From Caulobacter sp. (lineage in GTDB: Bacteria; Pseudomonadota; Alphaproteobacteria; Caulobacterales; Caulobacteraceae), in assembly GCA_021741355.1 (NCBI GenBank), contig JAIOXZ010000024.1, forward strand, positions 1 through 55,229: DNA of 55,229 bases, written 5' to 3'. The position numbers were made by a program, and so were the translations under genes. The notes under the pieces were generated by a model. That model worked only from the letters and a program-made list of their open reading frames with translations. It did not search any database and was not told the origin of the DNA. Shown piece after piece: positions 44,738 to 55,096 of this stretch (within the stretch, counting starts at the first letter, position 1; every line of letters starts with the position of its first letter).

Positions 44738-45600
44738 CCCGCGCGATTCCCCGCACCCTGGCGGCGCTCCTGACCGCCGCCGGTCTGACCGCCTGCGCCT
44801 CGACGCCGCCAAAGGTCGATGCCGCCGGCTACTACGCCCGGCCCGTCGGCTCGGCGCCGGCGACCGCGAACGCGACACCCTACTCCCCGGGACTGGTCTG
44901 TATGGCCATGGCCGCGCGCGGCGCCGGTCGCCGATCCCCGACGATCGCTGTGGGACGGATTGCCGACTACACCGGCAAGCAGGAGGAAGGCCTGGCCGGT
45001 CCGCGCCTGACCCAGGGGGCGTCCCTGATGGCGATCACGGCGCTGGCCAAGGCCGGTGCGGAGATGGTCGAGCGGATCGACACCTCCGTCCCCGAACTGG
45101 AGCTGCGCTTCGCCAACAACAAGCTGCTCTCCGACAGCGGCCAGGCCGCCGGCGGCTACCGTCCGATTCTGGCCGGCCAGTATGCGGGGTCCGACTACGT
45201 CATCGCCGGCGGGATCACCGAGCTGAACTACAACATCCGGTCGGGCGGCCTGGAGGCGGGTATCGCCGGCTCCAGCGCGAGCTCCGCCAAGGCCGTTTTC
45301 AGCGGCAAGAGCTATGTGATGAACATCGGCGTCGACCTACGCCTGATTGACACCCGAACGATGCGGATTGTGGACGTCATCAGCTACCAGAAGCAGATCA
45401 TCGGGCAGGAAGTCGGCGGCGGCGCGTTCAGCTTTCTGGGGTCCAACATCGTCGACATTTCTGCCGGGCGGGGCGAGATGGAGCCGCTGCAGCTGGGCGT
45501 TCGCACCCTGATCGAACGGGCGACGCTGGAGTTCATGGCCAACCTCTACGGCCTGCCCGTCCAGGGCTGCCTGCCTGCGAACGATCCGATCGGAACCTGA
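44734..45600 (+). CDS. hfaB: CsgG/HfaB-like outer-membrane secretion lipoprotein
   Basis: The 288-residue protein has a lipoprotein signal with Cys in GLTACAST (about residue 21) and the CsgG family domain: IAVGRIADYTGKQEE, MAITALAKAGAEMVERIDTS, YVIAGGITELNYNIRSGG and MNIGVDLRLIDTRTMRIVDV. CsgG proteins form the nonameric outer-membrane pore that exports curli-type subunits. Coupling to the HfaA-like gene and proximity of the repeat protein make these the likely cargoes. Confidence 0.9.
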   Translation: MTRAIPRTLAALLTAAGLTACASTPPKVDAAGYYARPVGSAPATANATPYSPGLVCMAMAARGAGRRSPTIAVGRIADYTGKQEEGLAGPRLTQGASLMAITALAKAGAEMVERIDTSVPELELRFANNKLLSDSGQAAGGYRPILAGQYAGSDYVIAGGITELNYNIRSGGLEAGIAGSSASSAKAVFSGKSYVMNIGVDLRLIDTRTMRIVDVISYQKQIIGQEVGGGAFSFLGSNIVDISAGRGEMEPLQLGVRTLIERATLEFMANLYGLPVQGCLPANDPIGT

Positions 45601-45661
45601 TCAGACTGGAGGCGGCGCGTTGGCCGGGCTAGGCTGGCGGTCACCGAAGGGGAGACACCCG

Positions 45662-46024
45662 ATGCTGCTGATCAGACTTTTCCTGCGCACCCTGGTGGGC
45701 ATGGCCGGGCTGTGGCTGGCGCAGCGGTTCGTTCCCGGGATCGATTTTGCCGACACCCAGAGCCTGGTGATCGCCGCCCTGCTGCTGGGGGTGGTCAACG
45801 CGGTGGTGCGACCGGTGGTGTTCTTCCTCACCCTGCCGATCACCTTTATCACCCTGGGCCTGTTCCTGCTGGTGGTGAACGCCGGGATGATCAGCCTGAC
45901 GGCCTGGTTGATGGACGGCTTCACCGTGGCGGGCTTCTGGCCCGCCCTGTTCGGCGGAGTCATCGTCGGCGTGGTCAGCTGGCTCGGGCAAATGCTGATC
46001 GGACCGCGGGAAGAGGCGGCGTAG
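45662..46024 (+). CDS. Phage holin family (PF04020) membrane protein
   Basis: The 120-residue protein has four membrane segments and the family pattern VNAVVRPVVFFLTLPITFITLGLFLLVVNAGMI. Despite its name, this family is a common chromosomal membrane protein with no proven lysis role, and no phage genes are nearby. ATG at 45662 is the start giving a short polar N-terminus before helix 1. Confidence 0.87.
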   Translation: MLLIRLFLRTLVGMAGLWLAQRFVPGIDFADTQSLVIAALLLGVVNAVVRPVVFFLTLPITFITLGLFLLVVNAGMISLTAWLMDGFTVAGFWPALFGGVIVGVVSWLGQMLIGPREEAA

Positions 46025-46034
46025 GAACAGCTTC

Positions 46035-46083
46035 CCTCTCCCGGAGGGAGAGGTGGCCCGGCGGAGCCGGGTCGGAGAGGGAG
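46035..46083 (+). repeat. Left 49-bp inverted repeat bordering the DUF559 gene (family B)
   Basis: The unit has an outer hairpin (CCTCTCCC-GGAGG-GAGAGG) and an inner hairpin (GGCCCGGC-GGAG-CCGGGTC), then GGAGAGGGAG. It is an exact reverse complement of 46521-46569. The nuclease gene starts 55 bp after this copy. Confidence 0.95.
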
Positions 46084-46137
46084 ACGCCTCTATTTGGAAA
46101 CTTGCCACGCCCGGAAATGCGCTCCATAGTTGTTTAT

Positions 46138-46512
46138 ATGCAGAACGCACCTGTGTCACCCGCGCGCGCCAGAACTCATCGCAAGACGATGACACCATCC
46201 GAGGCCACCCTCTGGCGCGTCGTCAGAGCCAAGCGGTTCAAGGGGCTTCACTTCCGGCGGCAACACCCGTTCGGCCCTTACATCCTCGATTTCTACTGCG
46301 ATGCAGCCAAGCTGGCGGTGGAAGTCGATGGCGGGATCCATCAGCTCGAAGAGCGGATGATGCAGGACGCCGCGCGCGACGCCTGGGTGACGCAGCGCGG
46401 GGTGCGGACGCTAAGGCTGCCCGCGCGACTGGTGCTAGAGGACATCGATGCGGCGCTTGAGCTGATCGGCGCGGAATTGGGGTGGCGGGGGCCGGCGTAT
46501 CGGTTCGGATAG
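46138..46512 (+). CDS. DUF559 endonuclease-like protein
   Basis: The 124-residue protein is a DUF559 member, related to Vsr-type and PD-(D/E)XK endonucleases: TPSEATLWRVVRAKRFKGLH then FRRQHPFGPYILDFYC, followed by LAVEVDGGIHQ with the acidic catalytic residues (Asp in ILDF, Glu and Asp in VEVDG), and a C-terminal RTLRLPARLVLEDIDAAL. There is no signal peptide. The gene lies exactly between two perfect 49-bp inverted repeats. Many DUF559 genes are single and chromosomal; a role in processing the repeats is a hypothesis. Confidence 0.9.
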   Translation: MQNAPVSPARARTHRKTMTPSEATLWRVVRAKRFKGLHFRRQHPFGPYILDFYCDAAKLAVEVDGGIHQLEERMMQDAARDAWVTQRGVRTLRLPARLVLEDIDAALELIGAELGWRGPAYRFG

Positions 46513-46520
46513 GTCGGTCG

Positions 46521-46569
46521 CTCCCTCTCCGACCCGGCTCCGCCGGGCCACCTCTCCCTCCGGGAGAGG
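46521..46569 (-). repeat. Right 49-bp inverted repeat bordering the DUF559 gene (family B)
   Basis: This is the exact reverse complement of 46035-46083 with no mismatch over 49 bp. It starts eight bases after the nuclease stop. The pair frames a segment of 535 bp in all. Confidence 0.95.
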
Positions 46570-46579
46570 ATAGATATGA

Positions 46580-46610
46580 AAAAGGGCGGCTCCGTTTCCG
46601 GAACCGCCCT
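46580..46610 (-). terminator. Intrinsic terminator of groEL
   Basis: Read on the minus strand, the stem AGGGCGGTTCCG/CGGAGCCGCCCT has one mismatch and is followed by a run of five T, a standard rho-independent terminator about 30 bp after the groEL stop. Confidence 0.85.
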
Positions 46611-46642
46611 CATTCAGTTCAGCTGAAGCTGACCGGACTTCC

Positions 46643-48310
<1,668 letters not shown>

Positions 48311-48349
48311 CTATTGGATGTGGGGGAAGCTCAGGCGGTGGGAGAAGGG

Positions 48350-48640
48350 CTACTTCTCGACCACGCCCAGGACGTCGCTTTCCTTCATGATCAGCAGGTC
48401 TTCGCCGTCCACCTTCACTTCGGTGCCGGACCACTTGCCGAACAGGATGCGGTCGCCCGCCTTCACGTCGAGCGCGTGGACCTTGCCGGCGTCATCGCGG
48501 GCGCCGGGTCCGACGGCGATCACTTCGCCTTCCTGCGGCTTTTCCTTGACCGTGTCGGGGATGATGATCCCGCCCTTGGTCTTCTGTTCTTCCTCGACAC
48601 GCTTCACAAGGACGCGGTCGCCAAGAGGACGAAACTTCAT
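48350..48640 (-). CDS. groES: Co-chaperonin GroES
   Basis: GroES, 96 residues, caps the GroEL cavity. [20 protein letters not shown], the mobile-loop region [20 protein letters not shown] and [19 protein letters not shown] are typical. The ATG at 48640 is the standard start. The gap of about 54 bp to groEL is normal for a groESL operon. Confidence 0.97.
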   Translation of the reverse strand: MKFRPLGDRVLVKRVEEEQKTKGGIIIPDTVKEKPQEGEVIAVGPGARDDAGKVHALDVKAGDRILFGKWSGTEVKVDGEDLLIMKESDVLGVVEK

Positions 48641-48704
48641 CGGGTCGTCTCCGTATGCGAATTGCTTGTTTGAATGGTCTTCGCCGACCATCGGGGGGCC
48701 GCTG

Positions 48705-48731
48705 TTAGCAGTCTTGATCCCCGAGTGCCAA
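48705..48731 (-). promoter_or_regulatory. CIRCE element (HrcA operator)
   Basis: TTAGCAGTC-N9-GAGTGCCAA matches the CIRCE consensus TTAGCACTC-N9-GAGTGCTAA with one mismatch in each arm and the exact 9-bp spacing. It lies about 65-90 bp upstream of groES. HrcA repression with heat induction is expected from this family. Confidence 0.9.
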
Positions 48732-48845
48732 CGACGGTGGGCAGTTAGGTGCGCGGGCCTGCCGAGTCAAGGGAACGCTGGGCGATTGAGCCCCTCCCGA
48801 CAGCCGATTTTAACCGGTAAGGTCGGCGCCGCAGGAGGACTTCCC

Positions 48846-49232
48846 ATGCTTGATCATGTCGGCGCGACCGTCAGCGACCTGGCCCGGTCGCGCACCTTTT
48901 ACGACGCGGCGCTGGCCCCGCTGGGCATCGCGGTGATCATGGAAGTGACCCCGGAGCAGACCGGCGGCAGCGGCCATCTGGGCTATGGCTCCGGCGGGCG
49001 GCCGTACTTCTGGATCGGAAACGCCGGCCCGGCCACCGGCCGCCTGCATGTCGCCCTCACCGCGCCGGATCGCAAGGCGGTCGAGGCCTTCTACACGGCC
49101 GCCATCGCCGCGGGCGGAATTGACAATGGTCCGCCGGGACTGCGGCCACACTACCATCCCAACTACTACGGCGCCTTCGTGCTCGACCCGGACGGGCTGA
49201 ACATCGAAGCCGTCTGCCACGCTCCGGAGTGA
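48846..49232 (+). CDS. VOC-family protein (glyoxalase/bleomycin-resistance fold)
   Basis: The 128-residue protein has the VOC fold start LDHVGATVSDLARSRTFYDAAL and the C-terminal YYGAFVLDPDGLNIEAVCH, with metal ligands His and Glu likely. Members are dioxygenases, glyoxalase-like or resistance proteins; the substrate is unknown. ATG at 48846 follows AGGAGGA. It is divergent from groES, so CIRCE lies between the two starts. Confidence 0.92.
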   Translation: MLDHVGATVSDLARSRTFYDAALAPLGIAVIMEVTPEQTGGSGHLGYGSGGRPYFWIGNAGPATGRLHVALTAPDRKAVEAFYTAAIAAGGIDNGPPGLRPHYHPNYYGAFVLDPDGLNIEAVCHAPE

Positions 49233-49236
49233 TCGC

Positions 49237-49647
49237 TTGATCCCCTACCTCCTCGCCGTGTTGGCCTGCTGTCTGGCGGGAGGTCTGGGCGGCTATGTGC
49301 TGGCCCGGCCGGATGAGGCCCTCGCGAAGCGCGGCCTCGCCTCTCTTGAAGGGACGCCTGGCGCCCTCGGCGCGGCGCGAAGCTTCGGGGCCATGCTGCT
49401 GATGTCCCACGCCGGCGCGGCCGGGCTGCTCGGCTACTATCCCTCGGTCGGCGCCAGCATGGCGCTGGCTCTGTCGCTGCTGTGGGCAGGGTCGGCGATC
49501 GGCCGGCTGGCGTCCAGCGTGCTCGACGGCCAGACCGATCCGGCAGGCATCCAGGGTCTGCTGCTGGATGTGCTGATGGGGCTGACCCTGTCGCTGCCCT
49601 TCTGGGCCAGCCGCCAGCTGACCGCGGGACCGGTGTTCAACGTCTGA
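49237..49647 (+). CDS. DUF4345-like membrane protein
   Basis: The 136-residue protein has four membrane segments (residues 3-23, 45-68, 72-92 and 108-128). The spacing and the motif GRLASSVLDGQTDP resemble DUF4345 proteins. The start codon is TTG at 49237, four bases after the VOC stop, indicating translational coupling. No function is known. Confidence 0.68.
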   Translation: MIPYLLAVLACCLAGGLGGYVLARPDEALAKRGLASLEGTPGALGAARSFGAMLLMSHAGAAGLLGYYPSVGASMALALSLLWAGSAIGRLASSVLDGQTDPAGIQGLLLDVLMGLTLSLPFWASRQLTAGPVFNV

Positions 49648-49659
49648 AGACGCGCACGC

Positions 49660-49676
49660 CCTCCCCTGCGGGGAGG
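49660..49676. repeat. Solo outer hairpin of a family A unit
   Basis: CCTCCCC-TG-CGGGGAGG is a short hairpin identical in pattern to the outer hairpin of the larger repeats. It follows the membrane-protein gene, with AAAA after it. Confidence 0.55.
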
Positions 49677-49744
49677 AAAAGTCGATCCTTGACGACAGAT
49701 CACTTTGTTTTCTAAAGTGCGTTATCGGAACAAGGAGATGCCCC

Positions 49745-50173
49745 ATGACACGAGTTGGATTGAGCCTGGCCACGCTGTTGATCGGCGCCGGCATGGCGAC
49801 CGCGGCGGCGGCCGCGGACGTGACGGTGACGCTCACCGGCGTGCAGGCGCAGGGCGGCCAGATGCTGGTCTCGCTGCAGACGCGCGAGCAGTTCATGAAG
49901 CCGCAGGGCGCCAACGGCGCTACAGGTCCGGCCGAAACGGGCGCCCAGGTGTTCACGGTCCAGGATGTGGCGCCCGGCGACTATGCCGTGATGGTCCTGC
50001 ACGACGCGGACGGCGACTGGTCCATGGACCGGCAGGCCAACGGCATGCCCTCCGAGGGCTGGGGCATGAGCGGCCAGGCGCCGACCAGTCGCGCGCCGAC
50101 GTTTGACGAGGTGAAGTTCACGGTTCCCGCCGGCGGCGGCGCTGTGACCATCGCGCTGGTCTATCCGCAGTGA
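49745..50173 (+). CDS. DUF2141 exported protein
   Basis: The 142-residue protein has a signal peptide (ending ATAAAAADVTV) and the DUF2141 domain: GGQMLVSLQTREQF, then DYAVMVLHDADGDWSMDRQA, and GMPSEGWGMS. The acidic loop DADGD suggests a calcium-binding-like turn. The protein is likely periplasmic or on the surface. The function is unknown. Confidence 0.88.
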   Translation: MTRVGLSLATLLIGAGMATAAAAADVTVTLTGVQAQGGQMLVSLQTREQFMKPQGANGATGPAETGAQVFTVQDVAPGDYAVMVLHDADGDWSMDRQANGMPSEGWGMSGQAPTSRAPTFDEVKFTVPAGGGAVTIALVYPQ

Positions 50174-50187
50174 TCCGGAGCCCGGCC

Positions 50188-50295
50188 ATGACGCGTGCCG
50201 TCATCGCGGCCGTGGCCGGGCTCTCCCTGTTCTCGGCGAGCATCCGCCAGGCCTGGAAGGACGGCCGGACCCCAGGCCTTCGGGTCCCTCGGTGA
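50188..50295 (+). CDS. Putative 35-residue membrane peptide
   Basis: MTRAVIAAVAGLSLFSASIR followed by a basic tail (QAWKDGRTPGLRVPR). It starts 14 bp after the DUF2141 stop, but the ribosome site (CCGGAG) is ordinary and no homologue can be recalled. It may be real or chance. Confidence 0.35.
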   Translation: MTRAVIAAVAGLSLFSASIRQAWKDGRTPGLRVPR

Positions 50296-50379
50296 GGATT
50301 CGCGTTACGGCGAATTAAGCGGCGGCAGCGAGCGACATGTGATTTTCCTTCGGCGAAAGTCGCTGGAGGGGCCCCAGTC

Positions 50380-51543
50380 ATGCGCATTGCCGCCGTCGCC
50401 GCTATTCTGCTGTCGTTGATCGTCGCCGGCGCCGCAGGCGCCGCGTCACCGCCGCTTCAGGTGCGGACCTTCCCCGGCGACCTGCTCTACCCCTACCCGC
50501 TCGACAGCATTCGCGGCGTCCAGGGTCTGCTGGTCCCCAATACCGCGATGATCAATGGCGGACCGATGCCGGTCACCATCGCCACCGTCGATTTCGTGCT
50601 GTTGCGCGGCGACGAGGTCATTGAGACCCGCACCCTGCGGGCCGGCGATCTGGAGCGCAGCGCAAAGGCCGGCGCCGGCCTGCAGGCCTCGGGCATGATG
50701 GAGGCGGTCGGCTTCATGTTCGGCGACATCCTGGGCAAGCCGGCGGCGAAGCTGCCCGCCTCCGCCACCCTCGGGAACGGCGAGGCGCTGCTGGTGGCCA
50801 ATCAGGTGTTCGCCTGGTCAGGCCAGCGCGACGCCCTTCGCATCACCGCCCGGTCGGCCGACGGCCAGGTTCTGGGCCAGGTCACCGTCGCGCTCAGCGT
50901 CGGGGAGCCGGAGGCCCGCTACATCTTCCCCATCGCCGGTCGCAGCTATGTCCAGGCGGGGCCAAGCCTGCACACCCACCACCGCTGGGCGCCGCCGGAG
51001 GCCTATGCGTACGATATCGTCCGGCTGGGCGACGGCGGCCTGACCTATACCGGCGACGGGATGAAATTCACCGACTACGCCGGCTACGGCGTTACCGTTC
51101 GCGCGGCGGCCGAGGGCGAGGTCGTCGCGGTGGTCGACGGCCAGATCGAGGACCCTGCCCAGTTCCGCCGGCCCGGCGAGACGACCGAGGCCTACTTCGG
51201 CCGCATCCAGGCCTGGCAGGCCGAGGGCATGGCCAAGGGACCGGATTTCCTGGCCGGCAACTACATCGTCATCCGCCACGCCTGGGGCGAATACAGTGTC
51301 TACGCGCACCTGAAGCCTGGTTCGCCGACGGTGAAGATCGGCCAGTCGGTCAAGGCCGGCGATCCGATCGGTCAGGTGGGCAGCTCCGGCTCCTCGACCG
51401 AGCCGCACCTGCACTTCCACGTCTGCGATGCGCCCAGCGCCCTCGCCTGCGCCGGTCGGCCGGCGAGTTTCAAGGGCGTCGAGGTTCCGTGGGCCCTGCT
51501 GCCCGGCGCGATCCAGAGCGGGGATATTCTGGTGGCCGAGTAA
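50380..51543 (+). CDS. M23-family peptidase, exported
   Basis: The 387-residue protein has a signal peptide (ending GAAGAASPP), a beta-rich N-terminal domain (residues 25-190) and an LytM/M23 metallopeptidase domain from about residue 190. Zinc ligands are in HTHHRWAPPEAYAYDI (His and Asp) and HLHFHV near the C-terminus. YAHLKPGSPTVKIGQSVKAG and GQVGSSGSSTEPHLHFH are characteristic. An insertion of about 60 residues between the first and second zinc motifs (with DPAQFRRPGETTEAYFGRIQ) is unusual. It probably cleaves peptidoglycan cross-links. Confidence 0.88.
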   Translation: MRIAAVAAILLSLIVAGAAGAASPPLQVRTFPGDLLYPYPLDSIRGVQGLLVPNTAMINGGPMPVTIATVDFVLLRGDEVIETRTLRAGDLERSAKAGAGLQASGMMEAVGFMFGDILGKPAAKLPASATLGNGEALLVANQVFAWSGQRDALRITARSADGQVLGQVTVALSVGEPEARYIFPIAGRSYVQAGPSLHTHHRWAPPEAYAYDIVRLGDGGLTYTGDGMKFTDYAGYGVTVRAAAEGEVVAVVDGQIEDPAQFRRPGETTEAYFGRIQAWQAEGMAKGPDFLAGNYIVIRHAWGEYSVYAHLKPGSPTVKIGQSVKAGDPIGQVGSSGSSTEPHLHFHVCDAPSALACAGRPASFKGVEVPWALLPGAIQSGDILVAE

Positions 51544-51557
51544 GACGTCGAATGATC

Positions 51558-51628
51558 GGGGACATGCACTTCAGTGCGTGTCACCAGCTTGCCGGATGGA
51601 AGGGACACGCACTGAAGTGCATGTCCCC
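51558..51628. repeat. BIME-like double palindrome (GGGGACATG family), copy 3
   Basis: The two hairpins are 51558-51585 and about 51602-51628. The outer arm GGGGACATG is kept but the inner stem changes to GCACT...AGTGC from GTACC...GGTAC in copies 1 and 2, and the T-G / C-A position is the same. It lies after the M23 gene. Confidence 0.9.
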
Positions 51629-51635
51629 GCGCTAA

Positions 51636-51672
51636 GAAAAAGCCCGCCGGTGTTTCCACCGGCGGGCTCTTT
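51636..51672. terminator. Bidirectional terminator between M23 and acyl-CoA dehydrogenase genes
   Basis: GCCCGCCGGTG and CACCGGCGGGC pair perfectly around TTTC; AAAAA precedes the stem and TCTTTC follows, so a T-run is present for the minus strand and a shorter one for the plus strand. It separates convergent genes. Confidence 0.88.
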
Positions 51673-51694
51673 CGGTTGCGATGCTGACCGGATC

Positions 51695-53002
<1,308 letters not shown>

Positions 53003-53080
53003 GGCTCGGCCCTGCCCTTTTCAAACGGTTGTTTGAGCGCAAGGTAACGGCGGGTGACGTTCGGGGCAAGCTTCAAACCA

Positions 53081-53105
53081 ATCCTCCCCCCGCAGAGGGG
53101 AGGAT
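53081..53105. repeat. Solo outer hairpin of a family A unit
   Basis: ATCCTCCCC and GGGGAGGAT with a short centre. It touches the stop codon of the HTH gene and lies in the upstream region of the acyl-CoA dehydrogenase gene. Confidence 0.6.
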
Positions 53106-53347
53106 CATTCCGCGTCTTCAACCACCGCCGCCAGATCCCCCTCGTCATACCGGTAGTCCAGCAACTCGCCCGGCGTGCACTCCAGCACCGCGCAGAGCTT
53201 GGACAGGGTGTCGAACCGCATGCCCCGCACCTTGCCCGTGCGCAGCAGCGAAAGCTGGGTCTCGGACAGCCCGATACGCTGGGCCAGGTCGCGGGCCTTC
53301 ATCTTGCGGCGGGCCAGCATGATGTCGAGGGTGACGATGACGGGCAC
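53105..53347 (-). CDS. XRE-type regulator of the DUF2975 pair (YozG-like)
   Basis: The 80-residue protein is the short HTH type that accompanies DUF2975: VIVTLDIMLARRKMKARDLA, QRIGLSETQLSLLRTGKVRG and MRFDTLSKLCAVLECTPGEL. It is likely the regulator for its own operon and perhaps others. The GTG start at 53347 keeps four bases between it and the DUF2975 stop, a translationally coupled arrangement. Confidence 0.9.
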   Translation of the reverse strand: MPVIVTLDIMLARRKMKARDLAQRIGLSETQLSLLRTGKVRGMRFDTLSKLCAVLECTPGELLDYRYDEGDLAAVVEDAE

Positions 53348-53351
53348 GGGC

Positions 53352-53870
53352 CTAGATGATCTCGTCGAGCTGTGACTGCAGCCGACGGGCCTGGGCCATC
53401 ATCTTGCCAAGGATCAGGATCGCCCCGCCGATCACGGCGATCACCCAGGTCTCCATCTCCAGATGGAAGCCGGCGAAGCCGTACTCACCCGCCAGCCAGC
53501 TCTTGATCCAGGGCACGATCACCGCACTGGCGGCCGCGCCCCACAGCAGGGATGAGCCGACTTCGGCCAGACCGTCGGAATTGGCGCGGGAGAACAGCTC
53601 ACCCTTGGCCACCCGGCCGAAGATGCGCGCCGCCGCCAGCACGCCGCCGAGATAGATCAACGCCGGCAGGACATCGACCAGCCGCGACAACACCGGGGGC
53701 AGGGCCAGCCTGAGCCCGGCCCAGTCGCCGTAACTGATCGCCTCGGCCACCGGGCCGATGAGCGTGAGCAGCTTCAGGAAGACCAGAAACTGCACCGACA
53801 GCGTGACCACCGCGATCCACGCGATCACCTCGAAGGTCCTGGCCTGGTCGGTCAGTCGGATGTTGGACAT
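53352..53870 (-). CDS. DUF2975 membrane protein, first copy
   Basis: The 172-residue protein has four membrane segments with the DUF2975 pattern: LPALIYLGGVLAAARIFGRV then AKGELFSRANSDGLAEVG. The C-terminal MMAQARRLQSQLDEII is amphipathic and may contact the HTH partner. It is preceded by a paralogue with only 11 bp between. Confidence 0.88.
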   Translation of the reverse strand: MSNIRLTDQARTFEVIAWIAVVTLSVQFLVFLKLLTLIGPVAEAISYGDWAGLRLALPPVLSRLVDVLPALIYLGGVLAAARIFGRVAKGELFSRANSDGLAEVGSSLLWGAAASAVIVPWIKSWLAGEYGFAGFHLEMETWVIAVIGGAILILGKMMAQARRLQSQLDEII

Positions 53871-53881
53871 GAGATTTCCCC

Positions 53882-54388
53882 CTAGATGATCTGGTCGAGC
53901 TCGGACCGCAGCGCGGTCGCCCGGGCGTGAACGAAACCCAGCATCTGGATCAGGCCGCCGATCACCACGATCAGCATGTCCGTCGGCTCGGTCCGGAAGC
54001 GCACCGCGCCCAGGTCGAACCAGTCGACGACGGCCGGCGTCACCAGCATGGCGACGATCGCGCCCATCGACAGCCAGCCACCGACCGCGCCGAGACCGGC
54101 GCTGTTGCGGGCGCTGAAAATTTCGCCCGCGGCGATCCGGCCAAAGATGCCGCCCGCCGCCAGGACCGCGCCGGCGTAGAGGAAGCTGGGCAGCGCCAGG
54201 GCCAGGCCCTTGAGGAGGCCATCGACCTCCAGTTCGGTAAGACCACTCCCGAACAGGGCGAACAGGAAGGGGACCACCTCGCCGGTGCGCAGGTAGTTGA
54301 GGACGGTCGCCGCAACGATGATGACGGTGGCCGCCTGCAGGAACATGGCCTGCCGGCGAAGAGACTTGTCAGAGGTGTCGTACGGCAT
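53882..54388 (-). CDS. DUF2975 membrane protein, second copy
   Basis: The 168-residue paralogue follows the same four-helix plan, with LPSFLYAGAVLAAGGIFGRI then AAGEIFSARNSAGLGAVG and RATALRSELDQII at the end. Sequence identity to the first copy is moderate, so the duplication is not recent. ATG at 54388 is chosen from helix placement and the following AT-rich promoter region. It is the first gene of the operon. Confidence 0.85.
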   Translation of the reverse strand: MPYDTSDKSLRRQAMFLQAATVIIVAATVLNYLRTGEVVPFLFALFGSGLTELEVDGLLKGLALALPSFLYAGAVLAAGGIFGRIAAGEIFSARNSAGLGAVGGWLSMGAIVAMLVTPAVVDWFDLGAVRFRTEPTDMLIVVIGGLIQMLGFVHARATALRSELDQII

Positions 54389-54505
54389 TGTGGCCGCTCC
54401 AGGTTGGACGCTATTCTTTTTATATAAGACATAAATTTTCAGATACGCCACATTAAATCTTTGTAGGCTGTTCCCAACGGCCTCCGGCTTGGGCAAGCTG
54501 AGGCC
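54389..54505. promoter_or_regulatory. AT-rich divergent promoter region
   Basis: The span TATTCTTTTTATATAAGAC and the following AT-rich run to about 54470 stand out from the GC-rich surroundings. It is the only sensible promoter area for the DUF2975 operon (left) and the GNAT gene (right). Precise -10 and -35 boxes cannot be assigned. Confidence 0.5.
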
Positions 54506-55096
54506 ATGAACCTCAAGGCGAAACTCCTCAAAGGCCGCTACGTCCGGCTCGAGCCGATCACCGCCGACCACAGGGACGAACTGCGCGGCGCCATCGACTG
54601 CGATCCCGAAGCCTGGGAGATCATGTCGGTCAACGGCTGCGGCGAGGGCTTCAGCGACTGGTGGGGCGCATTGCAGGGCGAGACCGATCGCGGCGAGCGG
54701 ATCGGCTATGCGATCCGCCGGCTGTCCGACAAGCGCGTCGTCGGGACCTCGAGCTTTCTCAACATCCGTCGCCTGCATAAAGGCGTCGAGATCGGCGCGA
54801 CCTTCCTGCATCCGGACGTGAGGTCCGGCCCGGTGAACCCGGAATCCAAGCGGCTGATGCTGGCCCAGGCGTTCGACGGCGGCGCCATACGGGTGGAGTT
54901 CATGATCGACGAGCGCAACGCCCGCAGCGAGGCGGCCGTGCTGAAGCTTGGCGCCACGAAGGAAGGCACCCTGCGCAACCACAAGATCACCTGGACAGGT
55001 CACGTCCGGGACACCGCCGTCCTGTCGATCTGCGACTACGACTGGCAGGGCGTGAAGGAGCGGCTGGACTTCCGCCTGCGGGCAACCTTCGCCTAG
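54506..55096 (+). CDS. GNAT acetyltransferase, RimJ/RimL-like
   Basis: The 196-residue protein fits RimJ/RimL-type acetyltransferases acting on protein N-termini or small amines: MNLKAKLLKGRYVRLEPITA, then GYAIRRLSDKRVVGTSSFLN, VEIGATFLHPDVRSGPVNPESKRLM, and the C-terminal DERNARSEAAVLKLGATKEG. The TAG stop lies in CTAG directly next to the IS terminus. Confidence 0.88.
   Translation: MNLKAKLLKGRYVRLEPITADHRDELRGAIDCDPEAWEIMSVNGCGEGFSDWWGALQGETDRGERIGYAIRRLSDKRVVGTSSFLNIRRLHKGVEIGATFLHPDVRSGPVNPESKRLMLAQAFDGGAIRVEFMIDERNARSEAAVLKLGATKEGTLRNHKITWTGHVRDTAVLSICDYDWQGVKERLDFRLRATFA

Noticed and set aside
45662..46024. Prophage remnant suggested by a holin-family gene
   Set aside because: PF04020 proteins are ordinary chromosomal membrane proteins, and no endolysin, capsid, tail or integrase gene is nearby.
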